From: an uncultured Prevotella sp.
GTDB lineage: Bacteria; Bacteroidota; Bacteroidia; Bacteroidales; Bacteroidaceae
DNA length: 64,000 bases
NCBI RefSeq assembly: GCF_946404925.1
Contig: NZ_CAMJFM010000009.1
Span: forward strand, 28,096-92,095
Direction: 5' to 3'
Position 1 is the first letter of the stretch; every line of letters begins with the position of its first letter. Below the pieces are notes generated by a model, which saw only the letters and a program-made list of their open reading frames with translations, was not told the origin of the DNA and ran no database searches. This document shows, one piece after another, positions 41,136-54,965 of this stretch. Both the position numbers and the translations under genes were made by a program.

Positions 41136-43040
41136 TTAATATTTTGAGATTTGGCCGTCTTTCTGGTAGATAAACTCTTCGTAAGAAAGATAATCTAATG
41201 CAGCATCGAGTTCGCTTTCGGGCAGCTCGATGCTTTTTAAGTCGGTTATGGGATGGAACTGGTCGTCGTCGAGCAGCTTGAGAATGGCCTCGGCTGCTGC
41301 TGTGAGTCGGGGCTCTGACACTATACCCTCATGGCGATGGGCCAGGCACACATCGCACTGCTTACAGTTATTACCATTGCGCTCGCCAAAATAGCGCAGC
41401 AGCTGGCGTGAGCGACACACGTGATCGTTTTTGGCATAGTGGATCATGGCCTGAATGCGCTGGGCAAACTGCTCCTTGCGCTCCTCGTAAACCTCAGGCA
41501 TAATCTGTATGTATTCTTTATCCTCGCGACGCTGGGTGTAGCGGATGTAAGGGGTCTTCTTTTGGGGAATGAAATGCAGGATGTGGCGCTGCGAGAGGCT
41601 CTTGAGCGTGAGGTAGACCTGCTGGGGTTGCAGCTGGGTGATGGTGGCCAGATAGGCCTCGTCGATATAGTTATAATCGGTGAACAAACCGCCATAGTTG
41701 CGCAGCAGGGCGGTGATGATCTTATCCTCGTTGGGGCTGTTGTTCTCGAGGCGGTAGAGGTCGTTGCGGCTCACGGTGAACATCACGCGGGCCTGATTGT
41801 CCTGCTCCTCGGTATACTCGATATAGCCTGCACGCTGCAGAATCTTGAGGGCCGAATCGACCTGAATAGGGAAGTGGCGAAAGGCGTGGCAGAACTTATC
41901 TATGTTGAACTCGAAGGTGTGGCCGTAGCCTGAGCCTACGCCAATCTGATAGAAATAGGCCAGATGCTCGTAGACCTCGCGGATGTAGTCCTTATCAGGG
42001 AAGTTGTCGGTGATGCGCTTGAGCAGTTTGCGCTCGTCAGCATGGTTGTAGAGCAGCACGGCATAGGCCTTGAAGCCATCGCGACCAGCACGACCTGCCT
42101 CCTGGAAATAGGCCTCGATGCTGTCAGGGCAGTCTACATGCACCACCACGCGCACATCGGGCTTGTCGATACCCATGCCAAAGGCGTTGGTGGCCACCAT
42201 CACGCGCTGCTTATCCTGCTGCCACTCGCGCTGGCGCTGATCCTTGACGCAGGCATCCAGGCCTGCATGATAGAAGGTGGCGCTGATGCCTGCCTGATTG
42301 ATGAATTCGGCATACTCCTTGGTGCGACGACGACTGCGGGCATAGACAATGGCCGAGCCCTTGGTGCTCTGCAGGATGTGTATCAGTTCGCCTATCTTAT
42401 CGTCGGCATGGCGCACCACGTAAGCCAGGTTCTTGCGCTCGAAAGACATCTTATAGGTATTAAAATCTGATTGTCCGCTAGACAATCTGATTTTAATATC
42501 CTCTACCACCTGCGGCGTGGCGGTGGCGGTGAGCGCCAAGACGGGGGCGTTGGGGATGAGCTTGCGGATCTGGGCTATCTGCAGGTAGGAGGGGCGGAAA
42601 TCGTAGCCCCACTGCGAGATGCAGTGTGCCTCGTCGACCGTGATGAAGCTGATCTTCATGTGGCGAAGCTTAGTCTGGAAGAGGTCGCTCGATAGGCGCT
42701 CGGGCGACACGTAGAGCAGCTTGATGCCACCAAAGATGGCATTCTCGAGGGTGGTGAGAATCTCTTCGTGGGTGAGGCCGCTATAGATGGCGGCAGCCTT
42801 GATGCCTCGACGACGCAGATTGTCAACCTGATCCTTCATCAGGGCAATGAGCGGGGTGATGACGATGCAGGTGCCATCCTGAGCCAAGGCGGGCACCTGG
42901 AAAGTGATGGACTTTCCACCGCCTGTAGGCATCAGTCCCAGTGTGTCGTGGCCGCTACCTATGGACTCGATGATTTCGCGCTGAATACCGCGGAAATCAT
43001 CGTAGCCCCAGTAATTCTTTAGAATTTGTTGATAGTTCAC
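41136..43040 (-). CDS. recQ: ATP-dependent DNA helicase RecQ
   Basis: 634 residues. Superfamily 2 helicase acting in recombination and stalled-fork repair. Walker A LMPTGGGKS near 41, DEAH box TVDEAHCISQWGYDFR near 140, LTATATPQV, motif VI QEAGRAGRDGF near 325. The zinc cysteines CRSRQLLRYFG and CKQCDVC of the RQC region are near 560-585. A C-terminal HRDC domain is not evident. It overlaps recJ by 4 bp, and both are downstream of the same C1 peptidase. Confidence 0.95.
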   Translation of the reverse strand: MNYQQILKNYWGYDDFRGIQREIIESIGSGHDTLGLMPTGGGKSITFQVPALAQDGTCIVITPLIALMKDQVDNLRRRGIKAAAIYSGLTHEEILTTLENAIFGGIKLLYVSPERLSSDLFQTKLRHMKISFITVDEAHCISQWGYDFRPSYLQIAQIRKLIPNAPVLALTATATPQVVEDIKIRLSSGQSDFNTYKMSFERKNLAYVVRHADDKIGELIHILQSTKGSAIVYARSRRRTKEYAEFINQAGISATFYHAGLDACVKDQRQREWQQDKQRVMVATNAFGMGIDKPDVRVVVHVDCPDSIEAYFQEAGRAGRDGFKAYAVLLYNHADERKLLKRITDNFPDKDYIREVYEHLAYFYQIGVGSGYGHTFEFNIDKFCHAFRHFPIQVDSALKILQRAGYIEYTEEQDNQARVMFTVSRNDLYRLENNSPNEDKIITALLRNYGGLFTDYNYIDEAYLATITQLQPQQVYLTLKSLSQRHILHFIPQKKTPYIRYTQRREDKEYIQIMPEVYEERKEQFAQRIQAMIHYAKNDHVCRSRQLLRYFGERNGNNCKQCDVCLAHRHEGIVSEPRLTAAAEAILKLLDDDQFHPITDLKSIELPESELDAALDYLSYEEFIYQKDGQISKY

Positions 43041-44758
43041 TCCTCGGAGGGTTGAATATCTTCAATCTGTAATTGAACTTCGGTGCGCTTGTAGATGTTG
43101 TCCTCGATGGTGTAGACAATATCGAACGAGCGCTTTGACTTGATGTAGCGCGCAGAGCCACTCTGACCAAAGGCAATACCATTAAGCACGTTGCTCGACT
43201 TAGAGTCGACCAGCTCGAGCTTGATGTGCTCCTGCTGGCGACCAACAACCTTTGAGGTGCCATAGTCGTACACATTGCGGGTGCAGAACAATGGCTTGGG
43301 ATTGTCGGGGCCGTGAGGCGCAAACTTCTTGAGGTCGTTGTGCAGGCGCTTGGTTACATCCTTGAAGTCGATCACTGCATCGATATCGAGTGTGGCCTCA
43401 GTCTGCTCAGGCTGTATGTGCTCCATCACATACTTCTGGAATCGACTGCGGAACTCAGGGATATTCTCGATCTTAAGCGACAGGCCTACAGCATAGGTGT
43501 GTCCGCCAAAGTTCTCGAGCAAGTCGCGACAGCTCTTGATGGCATCGTAGACATCGTAGCCAGCCACACTGCGGGCAGAGCCTGTGGCAATGCCATTAAA
43601 CTTGGTGAGCACCACCGTAGGGCGATAATAGAGCTCGGTGAGGCGCGAGGCCACAATACCGATGACGCCCTTCTTCCAGTTCTCGTCGTAGAGCACGATG
43701 CTGGCGTGATGCTTCTGGCTCTCCAGCTTCTCAACAATCTGGTTGGCCTCTTCAGTCATCTGCTTGTCTACATCCTTGCGCTGCTCGTTATATTCATTAA
43801 TGTGGTTGGCCTGGGCCAGTGCCTTCTGCAGGTCTTTCTCTACCAGCAGCTCTACAGCCTCGGTACCATTCTGCATACGACCAGACGCATTGATGCGCGG
43901 ACCTATCTTAAATACAATGTCGCTCATGGAAATCTCACGACCAGTGAGTCCGCAGATGTCGATGATGGCCTTGAGACCCACTGATGGGCTCTGGTTGAGC
44001 TGCTTGAGTCCGTGATAAGCCAGTATGCGGTTCTCGCCCATGATAGGCACGATATCGGCAGCAATACTTACTGCGCAGAAATCGAGCAGGGGGATGAGAC
44101 GTGAAAATGGAATACCATTGTTCTTAGCAAAAGCCTGCATGAGTTTGAAACCTACGCCACAACCGCAGAGGTCTTTATAAGGGTAGGTAGAATCCTGACG
44201 CTTGGGGTTAAGAATCGCGACAGCACAGGGCAGTTCATCATCGGGCACATGGTGGTCGCAGATGATGAAATCTATGCCCAGACTCTTGGCATAGGCAATC
44301 TCGTCGATAGCCTTAATACCACAGTCGAGCACTATGATGAGCTTGATGTCTTTTTCTGCAGCGTAATCTAATGCTTTCTTGCTGATACCATATCCCTCTT
44401 CGTAACGATCGGGAATGTAATATTCGATGTTAGAATAGAACTGCTGCAGGAATTTATACACCAAAGCTACCGCCGTACATCCATCGACGTCGTAGTCGCC
44501 GTAGACCATGATGCGCTCTTTGCGCCCCATCGCATCGTTGAGTCGGTCTACCGCCACATCCATGTCGTTCATCAGGAACGGATCAATCAGCTCGTTTAGC
44601 ATCGGACGGAAGAAGCGCTTGGCTGCGCTCTCCGTTTTGATGCCTCGCTGAATAAGGAGGTTGGCGAGTATCGGACTCATGCCGATCTTCTCTCCAAGCT
44701 CCTTAGCCGCCGCCTGTTGTTCTGATGTAGGTGGTTGGTAATTCCATTTGAAATGCAT
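43037..44758 (-). CDS. recJ: Single-stranded-DNA exonuclease RecJ
   Basis: 573 residues, 5'-3' ssDNA exonuclease of the DHH family. YGDYDVDGCTAVAL near 80, FIICDHHVPDDELPCAV near 156 (the DHH motif), DHHA1 region GSARSVAGYDVYDAI and FGGHTYAVGLSL, and a C-terminal OB-fold. ATG and the upstream peptidase stop share the sequence TAATG. Grouping with recQ fits their joint role in the RecF pathway. Confidence 0.95.
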   Translation of the reverse strand: MHFKWNYQPPTSEQQAAAKELGEKIGMSPILANLLIQRGIKTESAAKRFFRPMLNELIDPFLMNDMDVAVDRLNDAMGRKERIMVYGDYDVDGCTAVALVYKFLQQFYSNIEYYIPDRYEEGYGISKKALDYAAEKDIKLIIVLDCGIKAIDEIAYAKSLGIDFIICDHHVPDDELPCAVAILNPKRQDSTYPYKDLCGCGVGFKLMQAFAKNNGIPFSRLIPLLDFCAVSIAADIVPIMGENRILAYHGLKQLNQSPSVGLKAIIDICGLTGREISMSDIVFKIGPRINASGRMQNGTEAVELLVEKDLQKALAQANHINEYNEQRKDVDKQMTEEANQIVEKLESQKHHASIVLYDENWKKGVIGIVASRLTELYYRPTVVLTKFNGIATGSARSVAGYDVYDAIKSCRDLLENFGGHTYAVGLSLKIENIPEFRSRFQKYVMEHIQPEQTEATLDIDAVIDFKDVTKRLHNDLKKFAPHGPDNPKPLFCTRNVYDYGTSKVVGRQQEHIKLELVDSKSSNVLNGIAFGQSGSARYIKSKRSFDIVYTIEDNIYKRTEVQLQIEDIQPSEE

Positions 44759-45963
44759 TAGATACCAAGCTTTTTACGAATATCAGCAGGAATGGCGTTC
44801 TTATTGATGAGGAAATCCATCGTGTTTGCAGCGATGTAGGTCTTGGTCATGTACCAGATACCCTTGTACTTACCAGTCTCGCCCCAAGAGTTCTTTACCA
44901 TGTAGTACTCCTTGCCCTTCTGGTCCTTGGCAACACCGTAGATCAGCATGCCGTGGTCGTCGGTCAGCTCCCAGTTGTCGAAACGATCCTGGCGCAGCTT
45001 CTGTGTAGCAGTGATCTCAGGCACATTGACACCCAGTGAGTCGATGACGTTAGCCTTCTTGGCTGGCTCCAGGCGCAGCCACTTGGCCATGTCGCTACCT
45101 GTGAGCGAAACAGCTACCTTATTGTCGATGGCATAAGCCAGACCGTTGCGTGTGAAACCTGGCTCAGAAACGTCGCCACCCCAAGCTACGGTATAGCCAT
45201 TGTCGATGGCATTGTCGATAATGCGCATCATCTCGTCCATAGGCACATTGTAGCTCTGTGGGAAACGCCAGTTGTCCTGTACCTCTACAGCAAATGTGGT
45301 GTAGAATGGGTGGTGGGTATAGCTGGTGATTGATACATAATCGTCGAGGTTAATGCCCAGTGAAGCCATGAAGCTCTTTGGGGTGTACTCCTTGCCCTCG
45401 TAGGTAAACTTCTCAGGGCACTTGCCAAGGTAAGCATCGAGAATACCCTGCAGTCCAACCTTCCACTGAGTAGACAGCTTGCTTGAGTTGCTCTTAGATA
45501 CAGCTGCTACGTATGGCTCGAGGATTGAGAAGAACTCGTTGAAGTTGTTGAGCGAGTCGCCATAGAGTGAACCAGGGAAAGGCATGATACCCTCAGGAAT
45601 GATACCGTAGGTCTTCATGGTAGCGAGTACATCCTCAGCTGAACCGCCCTGCGCAAACTGGCAGTCGCCGTGATAGCGAACCACCTGGATGGCGCGCTCC
45701 ATGTAGGTCTTGTTCTCAACAAAGCTCTCGTCGAAGTTGTAGGTCTTGCCAGTAGCCTTCAGCACCTCAGCCTCGAAAAATGAGAGGGTAGAGTAGTTCC
45801 AGCACGTACCACTGCGGTTCTGATCCTTGATGCTGGTGATAGGATTCTCCTTGATAGTGGTGAACACTGGCTTGTTAGCGTTCTTCTCGGCATCTTTCTT
45901 CTTAGCTGCCGAAGCACTCAGGGCAACCATGGCCACAAGTGCGAGTGTAAAAATCTTCTTCAT
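44758..45963 (-). CDS. C1 family peptidase (bleomycin hydrolase-like), secreted
   Basis: 401 residues. Signal peptide LALVAMVALSASAAKK. Catalytic Cys in DQNRSGTCWNYSTLSFF near 53, His in TDDHGMLIYGVA near 340, Asn in VKNSWGETGKYKG near 362. Shorter than and clearly different from the other C1 protein in the window (31159-32562), so two such peptidases exist. It lies immediately upstream of recJ, a pairing probably due to transcript sharing rather than function. Confidence 0.9.
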   Translation of the reverse strand: MKKIFTLALVAMVALSASAAKKKDAEKNANKPVFTTIKENPITSIKDQNRSGTCWNYSTLSFFEAEVLKATGKTYNFDESFVENKTYMERAIQVVRYHGDCQFAQGGSAEDVLATMKTYGIIPEGIMPFPGSLYGDSLNNFNEFFSILEPYVAAVSKSNSSKLSTQWKVGLQGILDAYLGKCPEKFTYEGKEYTPKSFMASLGINLDDYVSITSYTHHPFYTTFAVEVQDNWRFPQSYNVPMDEMMRIIDNAIDNGYTVAWGGDVSEPGFTRNGLAYAIDNKVAVSLTGSDMAKWLRLEPAKKANVIDSLGVNVPEITATQKLRQDRFDNWELTDDHGMLIYGVAKDQKGKEYYMVKNSWGETGKYKGIWYMTKTYIAANTMDFLINKNAIPADIRKKLGI

Positions 45964-45980
45964 TTTCTTTTTTATTTTTA

Positions 45981-47378
45981 TTATTGATTATTCGTTGCCA
46001 TGAACTCCTCAACATCCTTGGGGTGATAAGGAATTCGCTTGGTGCCCAGGAATCGGCATCCGTCCTTGGTAATCAGGATGTCGTCTTCGATACGGATACC
46101 ACCAAAGTCCTTGTAGGTTTCGAGCTTGTCGAAATTCAGGAACTCCTTGCAGTGTCCGCTGGCCTTCCACTCATCGATGAGTTGTGGGATGAAATAGATG
46201 CCTGGCTCGTCGGTAATCACAAAGCCCTCCTGGAGTTTGCGACCCATGCGCAGGCAGTTGGTGCCAAACTGCTCGAGGTTAGGACGAGTCTCCTCATCGA
46301 AACCTACGTAGATCTGGCCCAGACCCTCCATATCGTGAACGTCCATACCCATCATGTGTCCCAGTCCGTGAGGCAGGAACATGGCGTGGGCGCCTGCTGC
46401 TACAGCCTCGTCGGTGTCGCCCTTCATCAGGCCCAACTCCTTGAGGCGCTCTGTCATCAAGCGACATACAGCAAAGTGAACATCCATATATTTTACGCCA
46501 GGTTTAGCCACCTCGATGGCGTAATCGTGGCAGGCCTCTACGATAGAATATATCTCCAGTTGGCGCTGGGTGAACTTACCTGATACAGGCATGGTGCGGG
46601 TATGGTCAGAGCAGTAATCGTCGAGCTCGCAACCTGCATCGCAGAGTGCCAATCTACCAGCCTCCAACTTATTGCCAGAAGGATTGCCATGCATAATCTC
46701 GCCATGCTGGCTGAAGATGGTGGCAAAGCTGTTGCCCTGAGCCAGACTACGGGCGATACCATCGACCTGACCTGCCACGAAACGCTCAGTTACACCTGGG
46801 CGAATGAGCAGCTGGGCGGTGGTGTGCATCGCATAGCCCACCTCGCAGGCACGCTCAATGGCCTCAATCTCCTGAGGCTCCTTGGTGGCGCGTATCTTGA
46901 CGACTGCCTTGATCAGCGTGAGCGAGGCGGCCTCCTTCTGCTTAGAAGGATGGATGCCCAGCAGGTCCATGATCTGAATCTTGGTGTCGAAGCGATAGGG
47001 GGGAAGGAAGTGGACCTCCTTAGAGGTGAGAGGTGAGAGGTGAGAGGTGAGAGATTTCATGGGGGCGGTTTTGTGAACGCCTACCTCAGCAGCCAAATCG
47101 GCTACTGATGGGGTGAAGCCCATCCACACAATGTCCTCTACGTCGATATCATCGCCAAAGAGCCATTCTTCGTCGTTATCGATATCAATCACACCAACGA
47201 GTCCGTCGCGGTGCTGTCCGAAGTAATATAAAAACGATGAGTCCTGTCTCATCGGGGCATATGCATTAGCAGGATAATTGGCTGGCGAATCGTTGTTACC
47301 AAACAAAACAATCACTCCTTTACCCACCAGTTTCTTTAATTCTTGGCGCCTTCTAATATAGGTATCTATGCTAAACAT
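45981..47378 (-). CDS. pepP: Xaa-Pro aminopeptidase (M24) with in-frame repeat insert
   Basis: 465 residues. An N-terminal AMP_N-like domain and a pita-bread M24 domain. Dinuclear metal ligands: CDAGCELDDYCSDHTRTMP (two Asp), LPHGLGHMMGMDVHDM (His), VITDEPGIYF (Glu) and FGGIRIEDDILIT (Glu). Removes N-terminal residues before proline. Residues about 108-119 ([12 protein letters not shown]) are encoded by the CTCTCACCT repeat (47022-47053), in the linker between the two domains. The promoter box TATCTTTG is on the minus strand at about 47416-47423. Confidence 0.94.
   Translation of the reverse strand: MFSIDTYIRRRQELKKLVGKGVIVLFGNNDSPANYPANAYAPMRQDSSFLYYFGQHRDGLVGVIDIDNDEEWLFGDDIDVEDIVWMGFTPSVADLAAEVGVHKTAPMKSLTSHLSPLTSKEVHFLPPYRFDTKIQIMDLLGIHPSKQKEAASLTLIKAVVKIRATKEPQEIEAIERACEVGYAMHTTAQLLIRPGVTERFVAGQVDGIARSLAQGNSFATIFSQHGEIMHGNPSGNKLEAGRLALCDAGCELDDYCSDHTRTMPVSGKFTQRQLEIYSIVEACHDYAIEVAKPGVKYMDVHFAVCRLMTERLKELGLMKGDTDEAVAAGAHAMFLPHGLGHMMGMDVHDMEGLGQIYVGFDEETRPNLEQFGTNCLRMGRKLQEGFVITDEPGIYFIPQLIDEWKASGHCKEFLNFDKLETYKDFGGIRIEDDILITKDGCRFLGTKRIPYHPKDVEEFMATNNQ
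47022..47053 (-). repeat. GAGAGGTGAG tandem repeat inside pepP
   Basis: Three and a half units GAGAGGTGA on the plus strand, read in frame on the minus strand as Ser/His/Leu/Pro/Thr residues. Confidence 0.9.
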
Positions 47379-47428
47379 TTTGTTGAAAATACGTTATTAT
47401 TATTCATTTTGTCGGCAAAGATACATAA

Positions 47429-48631
<1,203 letters not shown>

Positions 48632-48636
48632 TTTCT

Positions 48637-48781
48637 TAGGCACGGATTTCTAGGCACGAATTACACGAATTAACACGAATTTATTTACGTGCCATTCAAA
48701 TAAGAAACACGGTTTGGAGTTTACAACCAAACCGTGTTTTTTTTATAATAATTCGTGTTAATTCGCGTAATTCGTGCCTAA
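48637..48781. repeat. CACGAATTA-type long inverted repeat enclosing a terminator
   Basis: Left arm TTAGGCACGGATTTC...GGCACGAATTACACGAATTA and right arm AATTCGTGTTAATTCGCG...GTGCCTAA are inverse copies built of 8-10-nt units. The trpS terminator lies in the middle. Structure parallels the TACGGAT family but with a different unit. Confidence 0.85.
48705..48745. terminator. Terminator shared by trpS and trmD
   Basis: AAACACGGTTTGG, 9-nt loop, CCAAACCGTGTTT and a run of T; a perfect 13-bp stem. Confidence 0.85.
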
Positions 48782-48784
48782 ACT

Positions 48785-49465
48785 TTATTTCTCTTTCAGC
48801 AAGTCGGGGCGGAGTTTTCTTGTGCGCTCCATGGCTTGTTCGAATTCCCATTCGCGGATTTTGGCCTCGTTGCCACTCAGCAGGATCTCAGGCACCTTCC
48901 AGCCTTTATAGTCGGCAGGACGCGTGTAGATAGGTGCTGCGAGGATGTCGTCCTGGAAACAGTCGGACAAGGCACTCTGCTCATCACCAATCACACCTGG
49001 CACCACTCTCACGATGGCATCAGCAATCATGGCTGCTACCAATTCACCACCTGTCAACACAAAGTCGCCAATAGAAATCTCCTTGGTAATGAGGTGCTCA
49101 CGAATACGCTGGTCGATACCTTTATAATGACCAGCCAGGATAATCAGATTACCCTTCAGCGACAGCTCGTTGGCCATGTGCTGGTCGAAGCGCTCGCCAT
49201 CAGGCGATGTAAAGATAACTTCATCGTAGTCGCGCTCTTTCTTCAGCGCTGTGATACAGCGATCGATAGGTTCGCACTGCATCACCATGCCAGCGCTACC
49301 TCCGTATGGATAATCATCTACACGGCGCCACTTGTCGAGGGTATAGTCGCGTAGATTATGTAAACGGATTTCAGCTAATCCCTTCTTCTCTGCTCTTGCC
49401 AGAATCGACTCATGAACAAAGCCTTCCAACATTTCTGGCAGTACGGTTATAATGTCTATTCTCAT
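48785..49465 (-). CDS. trmD: tRNA (guanine-N1)-methyltransferase
   Basis: 226 residues, SPOUT fold. Methylates G37 of tRNAs with [23 protein letters not shown] start, [32 protein letters not shown], and the knot region [19 protein letters not shown] are all typical. It overlaps the patatin-like gene by 4 bp and follows it in the transcript. Confidence 0.96.
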   Translation of the reverse strand: MRIDIITVLPEMLEGFVHESILARAEKKGLAEIRLHNLRDYTLDKWRRVDDYPYGGSAGMVMQCEPIDRCITALKKERDYDEVIFTSPDGERFDQHMANELSLKGNLIILAGHYKGIDQRIREHLITKEISIGDFVLTGGELVAAMIADAIVRVVPGVIGDEQSALSDCFQDDILAAPIYTRPADYKGWKVPEILLSGNEAKIREWEFEQAMERTRKLRPDLLKEK

Positions 49466-50307
49466 CTAAAAAATGCTTTAATTCTCTCTATGTATTTCAT
49501 GCCTGTCTGGCGTCCAATGTCGTATATGCACTGCATTTCGTCTGGGTTGTGCGATATATGGCCAATCTTGAGCGGAGCTTCTGGACGAATGACCAATGCA
49601 CGGCCTACTGATTCTGCCTGGTAAACATACACCAGCTGCTTGTTGTACATGATGTGACGCTTGTCCATAGCCTCGATCATGTTAGGATATTTCCTCAGCG
49701 CTATGCGCATCAGCGGCATCAGCTTGTTGTGCTCCTTGACGTAGCCATCTGGTTGGGTGAGTATCACCAAGTTCTTCTCGTATCCGATGCTCTCGAAATA
49801 TTCCAATGGTATAGAATCTGCTACGCCTCCGTCAAGAACTTTCATGCCTTCTAACTCGACTACTTTCGAGGCTAAAGGCATCGATGCTGATGCGCGAATC
49901 CAGTCGTAGGTGAGTTGCTCGCCCTTCTCCAGTTTCTTGTAAACGGGTTTGCCTGTCAGCACATCAGTACATACGGCATAGAACTCCATGGGGTTCTCTT
50001 CGAAGGCCTTATCGTCGAAGATGTCGTATTGGGTAGGGATGATGTGATAGCCAAATTCTGCGTTATACAGATTGCCTGTTTTGAGCCACGATTGCCAACT
50101 GCAGTATCTGTTATCGTGTGCAAAACGCTTGTTATAGCGGATGGCGCGTCCTGGTTGGCGCGACTTATAGTTGCATCCAAAGGCAGCTCCAGCTGACACA
50201 CCTATCAGTCCATCAGGCTCCACATGTGCCTCCATCATCACATCGATGACGCCAGCTGTGAAAAGCCCTCTCATTGCTCCACCTTCTAATACCAGTCCCT
50301 TTTTCAT
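49462..50307 (-). CDS. Patatin-like phospholipase (RssA/YjjU type)
   Basis: 281 residues. [19 protein letters not shown] is the oxyanion loop, [10 protein letters not shown] the nucleophile elbow (Ser about 40), and DGGVADSIP the catalytic Asp near 164. Cytoplasmic or membrane-associated lipid acyl hydrolase; substrate unknown. The minus-strand box TACCTTTG lies just upstream (about 50310-50320). Confidence 0.92.
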   Translation of the reverse strand: MKKGLVLEGGAMRGLFTAGVIDVMMEAHVEPDGLIGVSAGAAFGCNYKSRQPGRAIRYNKRFAHDNRYCSWQSWLKTGNLYNAEFGYHIIPTQYDIFDDKAFEENPMEFYAVCTDVLTGKPVYKKLEKGEQLTYDWIRASASMPLASKVVELEGMKVLDGGVADSIPLEYFESIGYEKNLVILTQPDGYVKEHNKLMPLMRIALRKYPNMIEAMDKRHIMYNKQLVYVYQAESVGRALVIRPEAPLKIGHISHNPDEMQCIYDIGRQTGMKYIERIKAFFR

Positions 50308-50429
50308 GGGTGCAAAGGTAATGTTTTTAATTAAGAATTAAGAATTAAGAATTAAGAAATAACAAATATATAGTAAAAATATGTTGATTGTTTGGCGTTT
50401 TCGCTTTTTCTACTTACTTTTGCAGCGTG

Positions 50430-53509
<3,080 letters not shown>

Positions 53510-53531
53510 TTATCGTAATTTTGCAGGCGTT

Positions 53532-54005
53532 ATGTGGATGATGTTTCGCGTGGTGCCCATGATGTGGCGGGCTGTTCGTCCAAGCAAGGTGGTGGATATG
53601 CCTGCTGTGGTCAACTCTTTCTGGATGCGGAAGGGGTACGAGGGATTGACGTTTTTTGGTCAGATACTCACGCCATCAGAGGAGACAGCAAGGCTGTTCA
53701 AGGTTTCGCCTGCCATGAAGAATCACGAGATGATTCATCTGCGCCAAGCCCAATCGTGTGGTGATTCGTGGTTGCGCTTCTACCTATTATATATATGGTA
53801 TTGGTTGCGCGCCCTACCTGCAAACCGCCAAATGAAGCATGGTGCCTATCTTCTGAATCCCTTTGAAATGGAGGCCTATCGCCACATGAACAATCTCAAT
53901 TACCTCACTAACCACGAGGCCAACGAATGGCGAAAGTTCGCCAAGATGAAACTTCGCGATCGCCTTGCCATTTATCGAGGTAATGTCCCTATCACTTCCC
54001 TTTAA
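53532..54005 (+). CDS. Small membrane-associated protein with an HEMIH motif
   Basis: 157 residues from ATG 53532, eight bases after a TAATTTTG box. It contains MKNHEMIHLRQAQSCGD, an HExxH pattern as in zinc metallopeptidases, then a hydrophobic stretch WLRFYLLYIWYWLRALP and NPFEMEAYRHMNN, where a Glu or His could be the third ligand. The set resembles a minimal gluzincin. No known family name; it recurs as a hypothetical protein in Bacteroidetes. Peptidase activity is inferred only from the motif. Confidence 0.7.
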   Translation: MWMMFRVVPMMWRAVRPSKVVDMPAVVNSFWMRKGYEGLTFFGQILTPSEETARLFKVSPAMKNHEMIHLRQAQSCGDSWLRFYLLYIWYWLRALPANRQMKHGAYLLNPFEMEAYRHMNNLNYLTNHEANEWRKFAKMKLRDRLAIYRGNVPITSL

Positions 54006-54029
54006 CTTCCCTTAAACTTCCAGATAATC

Positions 54030-54923
54030 ATGAACAAAAAACTCCAAGCGCATAGCGCTATCTTCTTTGCCAACACCATTTTTGGACTTGGCGTACCAGT
54101 AACCAAACTTCTGCTCGACGAGTGGGTAACACCTATGGGCTATATGGCTTCGCGCTCATTGGGTGCCTGCATCCTGTTTTGGGTGATTGCTGCCTTCCTG
54201 CCCAAGGAGAGGGTGGAGCGTAAAGACCTGATAACCATACTGTTTGGCGGATTGTTAGGTTTTGTCATCTCGCAGACGCTTACCGCTTGGGCACTCGACT
54301 ATACCAGTCCTATTTACTTCTCGCTCATCGCCACATTGACTCCTGTAGCTGTGATGCTTTGTGCAGCTTTGACCATTGGCGAGAAGATCACCCCCATGAA
54401 GTCGCTTGGCGTGCTGCTTGGTATCGCTGGTGCTATCCTGATGGTGCTGATGAGCCAGTCGCTTGGTTCTGGAAAGAATGATTTGATAGGTATTGGTCTC
54501 GCCATTCTGAGTGTACTCACATGGGCTATCTATCTGATTATCACTCGCAATGTGGCATCGAAGTATTCGCCTGTAACCCAGATGAAATATGTTTTCCTCA
54601 TTTCAGCCATCGTTACTGTTCCCATCGCATGGCCAGAGCTTTCAGCCAATGCCCTCTACACTCCATCATGGGGTTGGGATGGCGTAGCTGAGATGGCTTT
54701 CATCGTGATAGGCGCCACAGCCTTGGGTTATTTCCTCATCCCCTTTGCGATGAAATATCTCCAAGCCACAACGGTATCAATCTACACCAACCTCCAACCC
54801 GTCATCGCCTCGTTCGTAGCCATCATGCTTGGGCAGGATGTCCTGACATGGGACAAACCTGTAGCTGGCGCATTAGTGCTAATTAGTGCTTATATCGTTA
54901 CTGTGGTAACGGCAAAAGAATAA
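54030..54923 (+). CDS. EamA family (DMT) transporter
   Basis: 297 residues, ten predicted membrane helices in two EamA repeats (FFANTIFGLGVPVTKLLL ... LTPVAVMLCAALTIGEKI; ALGYFLIPFAMKYLQATT ... LQPVIASFVAIMLGQDVL). Drug/metabolite exporter superfamily; substrate unknown. 24 bp downstream of the HEMIH gene, probably the same transcript. Confidence 0.92.
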   Translation: MNKKLQAHSAIFFANTIFGLGVPVTKLLLDEWVTPMGYMASRSLGACILFWVIAAFLPKERVERKDLITILFGGLLGFVISQTLTAWALDYTSPIYFSLIATLTPVAVMLCAALTIGEKITPMKSLGVLLGIAGAILMVLMSQSLGSGKNDLIGIGLAILSVLTWAIYLIITRNVASKYSPVTQMKYVFLISAIVTVPIAWPELSANALYTPSWGWDGVAEMAFIVIGATALGYFLIPFAMKYLQATTVSIYTNLQPVIASFVAIMLGQDVLTWDKPVAGALVLISAYIVTVVTAKE

Positions 54924-54927
54924 AGAA

Positions 54928-54958
54928 AAAGCATCGGAGATTTTCCGATGCTTTCTTG
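54928..54958. terminator. Terminator shared by the EamA gene and pheS
   Basis: AAAGCATCGGA, 5-nt loop, TCCGATGCTTT with T-rich flanks on both strands. Confidence 0.85.
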
Positions 54959-54965
54959 TTTTATA

